Assembly: GCF_014636865.1 (NCBI RefSeq)
Contig: NZ_BMER01000003.1
Location: 310,215 to 374,214, forward strand
Length of the DNA: 64,000 nucleotides
Reading direction: 5' to 3'
Source of the DNA: Parapedobacter pyrenivorans
GTDB lineage: Bacteria > Bacteroidota > Bacteroidia > Sphingobacteriales > Sphingobacteriaceae
Made by a program: the position numbers and the translations under genes. Positions within the stretch are counted from its first letter, which is position 1; each line of letters starts with the position of its first letter. This document shows positions 61,883 through 64,000 of the stretch, piece after piece. The notes under the pieces were generated by a model. The model worked only from the letters and a program-made list of their open reading frames with translations. It had not been told where the DNA came from and did not search any database.

Positions 61883-63091
61883 TCAAAAAATATAGTCGAT
61901 GATAAATCCTAGCAGAATCAAATAGATCGGATTCAACCGGGTGAAAGATAATGCTGCTAATCCAGCCAACCCAAACAATACGGCGGGCCACGAAAAATGC
62001 GGCACCACCATGACCAGCTGGACACCTGCTGCTAGGATCATCCCGATTACCACCGGTCGGATGCCCTTAAACACGGCTTTGATCCCGTTTTGCTGGTAGT
62101 TGATGTACTGTGCCAGCACGATCATCAAGCTGGCCGAGGGAACAAAAATCGCCAAGGTTGCCAATACCGCCCCTAGCATACCCGCAATTTTATAACCGAT
62201 AAACGTAACACTGACGAGAATAGGCCCCGGCGTAATCTGTCCGAATGCGATGGCATCCACATATTCCTTTACCGGAAGCCAATGCAGTTCGTCGACCAGT
62301 ATGGATTGCATGTAGGGTATAATAACCATCCCGCCGCCGAAAAGCGTCAGGCTCATCCCGCTGAAAACCGACAGCACCTGCCAGGAGCCATAGGGTACGA
62401 AGCGATAACCTCCCAGTAAATACCCAACCAGTATGATCAACAGCAGGGAAATGATAAAAATATTCACGTGCGACCGGGAAGGGGCACGCGGCATCCGAAC
62501 CGACGGAACTGACTCCTTTCGGTAGCGCAGATAACCTACTGCCGCACCCACCAGAATCAATACGATAGAGCCGGCAAAGCCACGATATAGGAGCGTCGTG
62601 GCCAATGCGCCCAGGCATAGCAACAATCCTGTCCGATCCTTGCCGATCTGCTTTTTGTACAAGGTAAACCCCGTAGACAAGACTACGGCAGCCACCGCCA
62701 GCAACACAAATAGATTTGAACCGCCCCCTCCGGGTTGGCCCGCTGACTGATAATACCAGGCCGCAATAGCGACCATCAGGATCGTGGGTGGAGCAGCAAT
62801 CGCAACAAAAAACACACCCGCTCCTAACCAGCCACCTAACCGGTATCCCAGGTAGCAGACCACGTTGACGGCCATCGGCCCTGGCAAGAGTGTGGCCAAG
62901 CTCATGGCATTTAATACATCCTCACTACTGAAAATCTTTTTCTGCCCAACCAGGTAACGTTCCACCATGACCACCAGGGCCGCATGGCCACCAAATGCCA
63001 CCGCTCCCACCTTGAAAATGCCCCACGAAAGCTCCAGCAGCGATGGGGCTGCCGCGTGCGTCGGGCGATGGGTCGTCAGTTGGCTGTCCAT
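61883..63091 (-). CDS. chrA: CHR-family anion transporter (chromate/sulfate type)
   Basis: 402 residues with two homologous CHR halves. The first half has FKVGAVAFGGHAALVVMVER and LLPGPMAVNVVCYLGYRLGGWLGA; the second has LTLFGGGMVIIPYM and ITPGPILVSVTFIGYKIAGMLGA. This is the duplicated layout of long ChrA proteins, with about ten membrane helices. ChrA exports chromate, a sulfate analogue. Located between sulfotransferase, CysQ and an arylsulfotransferase, a role with sulfate or another oxyanion is equally plausible; that is inference. Start ATG 63089-63091 follows the family's usual length and overlaps the arylsulfotransferase 3' end by 16 bases. The N-terminal extension is rich in His and Ala. 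Confidence 0.88.
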   Translation of the reverse strand: MDSQLTTHRPTHAAAPSLLELSWGIFKVGAVAFGGHAALVVMVERYLVGQKKIFSSEDVLNAMSLATLLPGPMAVNVVCYLGYRLGGWLGAGVFFVAIAAPPTILMVAIAAWYYQSAGQPGGGGSNLFVLLAVAAVVLSTGFTLYKKQIGKDRTGLLLCLGALATTLLYRGFAGSIVLILVGAAVGYLRYRKESVPSVRMPRAPSRSHVNIFIISLLLIILVGYLLGGYRFVPYGSWQVLSVFSGMSLTLFGGGMVIIPYMQSILVDELHWLPVKEYVDAIAFGQITPGPILVSVTFIGYKIAGMLGAVLATLAIFVPSASLMIVLAQYINYQQNGIKAVFKGIRPVVIGMILAAGVQLVMVVPHFSWPAVLFGLAGLAALSFTRLNPIYLILLGFIIDYIF

Positions 63092-64000
63092 GGCGTGGTG
63101 GTGGTTAGCAAAGGTACTTCTTCGATGCGATAGGGATCGCCCCCGATACTGATTTTCCAAAGCAGGTTACCTTCGTAGTCTGACAGCACAAATAAGCGGG
63201 GGTCGGTCAAACAAGTGAGCACACTGCTTTCACCCAATAGTGCTGAATTACCTTTTACCGATGAGAAGAATGCGGGTGGGTACTTGATTTCCAGGACACG
63301 GCGATACTGTCTGTTGGTTTCATCCAGCTTAAAAGCCAGCGCCCTCGACTGTTTCCGCTTGACCCCATTATCCAGTATCATCAACTCGCCACGCCGATTT
63401 ATGTGGACATAATGTTGTGCAAAAAACAGGTCATCTTCCTGCATGGTAAAATCGCCTCCCTGACCAAATTTCCATACCACGTCCCCGGTTTTCCTGTTGA
63501 TTTTCCAAATCTGGTTTAAATCGCGGAATGACATCAGAAAGTGTCCGTTTCCGTCGTCATACAGTGCATTGCCGTGCACGAGATCGCTTTTGTCCTTCAA
63601 GATGGTTGGGTAATGCAGCACGTCGAGGTGGTCCAGCACCGACCACTCCCAGATCTTCTTTCCGTCGGGATCAAAGACCACGATGCCATCGGCCTTGACC
63701 GTATCGGCGGGTCCGCCACCTGCGGTACTCAGGTCAAACACTTTGTGGTCAAACGTGATGGCGTAAATATTGCCGTCTGCATCCTTGCGTACCTCGTGGT
63801 GCACCATTTTATCCATATCCCCCTGCCCTACTTTGAAATGTTTCAGGTATTCGCCTTTGAGATTTACCTCCACAATTTCATCTCCTCCCGATGAAGGGAT
63901 ATCTTCCGAACCGACAATACATAATACCGTACGATCGGGTGTCCAGGAAGACACTTTCACGCCCTTTGAGAAAGGTTCATACCATACCATATCCCCCAGT
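63076..64000 (-). CDS. Arylsulfotransferase (ASST-type), N-terminus cut by the window edge
   Basis: The visible 307 residues are the C-terminal part of a larger protein, in an open frame reaching the window edge. It is a beta-propeller with repeated blades: MVHHEVRKDADGNIYAITFDH, DLVHGNALYDDGNGHFLMSFRDLNQIWKINRKTGDVVWKFG and FFAQHYVHINRRGELMILDNG, which is the ASST/arylsulfotran_2 pattern, with the conserved histidines in HHEV and VHGN. ASST enzymes transfer sulfate directly between phenolic molecules without PAPS, in the periplasm. A signal peptide, if present, is outside the window. Its stop overlaps the chrA-like start. Confidence 0.8.
   Translation of the reverse strand, partial: LGDMVWYEPFSKGVKVSSWTPDRTVLCIVGSEDIPSSGGDEIVEVNLKGEYLKHFKVGQGDMDKMVHHEVRKDADGNIYAITFDHKVFDLSTAGGGPADTVKADGIVVFDPDGKKIWEWSVLDHLDVLHYPTILKDKSDLVHGNALYDDGNGHFLMSFRDLNQIWKINRKTGDVVWKFGQGGDFTMQEDDLFFAQHYVHINRRGELMILDNGVKRKQSRALAFKLDETNRQYRRVLEIKYPPAFFSSVKGNSALLGESSVLTCLTDPRLFVLSDYEGNLLWKISIGGDPYRIEEVPLLTTTTPWTAN

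Noticed and set aside
61268-61912. A 214-codon open frame opposite the sulfotransferase
   Set aside because: The PAPS-binding motifs lie on the minus strand; the plus frame is a shadow.
1-64000. tRNA or rRNA genes, CRISPR arrays, insertion sequences, prophage or integron parts
   Set aside because: No cloverleaf-like sequence in the gaps, no spaced repeat array, no transposase, integrase or phage gene was seen.

Overview
The window looks like a chromosomal segment of a Bacteroidota bacterium, most likely from the Sphingobacteriaceae (a Parapedobacter- or Olivibacter-like genome is my guess; no marker gene here settles genus). The reasons are the many TonB-dependent outer-membrane receptors with N-terminal carboxypeptidase-like domains, DUF4249 and DUF4374 lipoproteins, a one-protein hybrid two-component system, promoters of the Bacteroidota type (-7 box TAnnTTTG) and base composition that looks near 50% GC by eye. 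I see no tRNA, rRNA, CRISPR array, insertion sequence or prophage. The window starts inside a 2-oxo acid dehydrogenase E2 gene and ends inside an arylsulfotransferase gene.

Layout, left half. After the E2 tail and a MATE exporter comes an AraC regulator divergent from a XusABC-like ferric-siderophore uptake operon (receptor, surface DUF4374 lipoprotein, PepSY membrane protein; 2.6-7.9 kb). Then come tatA-tex, cysM-cysE (cysteine synthesis), a quinone oxidoreductase coupled to an outer-membrane barrel protein, ferritin, a small XRE regulator, a TolC/adaptor efflux pair without its pump, a polysaccharide deacetylase, a DUF4249/TonB receptor pair, a DUF1080 lipoprotein, OxyR, and a lone receiver protein. 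At 27.3-30.5 kb an ECF sigma factor and its anti-sigma factor face away from two Tat-exported ferritin-like proteins. Iron and oxidative stress are a recurring theme: Xus, ferritin, OxyR and the two exported ferritin-like proteins.

Layout, right half. 34-47 kb is a potassium region: Kup, a histidine kinase, a short KdpD, a porin, KdpC-B-A-F, three small uncharacterised genes, and an NtrC-type sigma-54 activator in place of the usual OmpR-type KdpE. A sigma-54-type promoter lies just before the three small genes. A terminator and a fresh TAnnTTTG box separate the kdpD/kinase unit from the pump operon. 47-51.5 kb holds a beta-helix lipoprotein and TonB receptor pair, preceded by a striking array of six 7-bp repeats with 11-bp spacing. 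51.9-54.4 kb holds a LolD/MacB-type ABC transporter with a His-rich periplasmic loop and a DUF3299 protein, likely linked to zinc or another metal.

The last 10 kb is the most unusual part. A GH16 glycosidase and a hybrid glycan sensor run directly into an APS kinase gene (7-nt gap). Convergent with it is a tightly overlapping operon of arylsulfotransferase, CHR-family anion transporter, PAPS-type sulfotransferase and PAP phosphatase (CysQ). Together they look like a sulfate-activation and sulfation module placed next to a glycan-sensing system.
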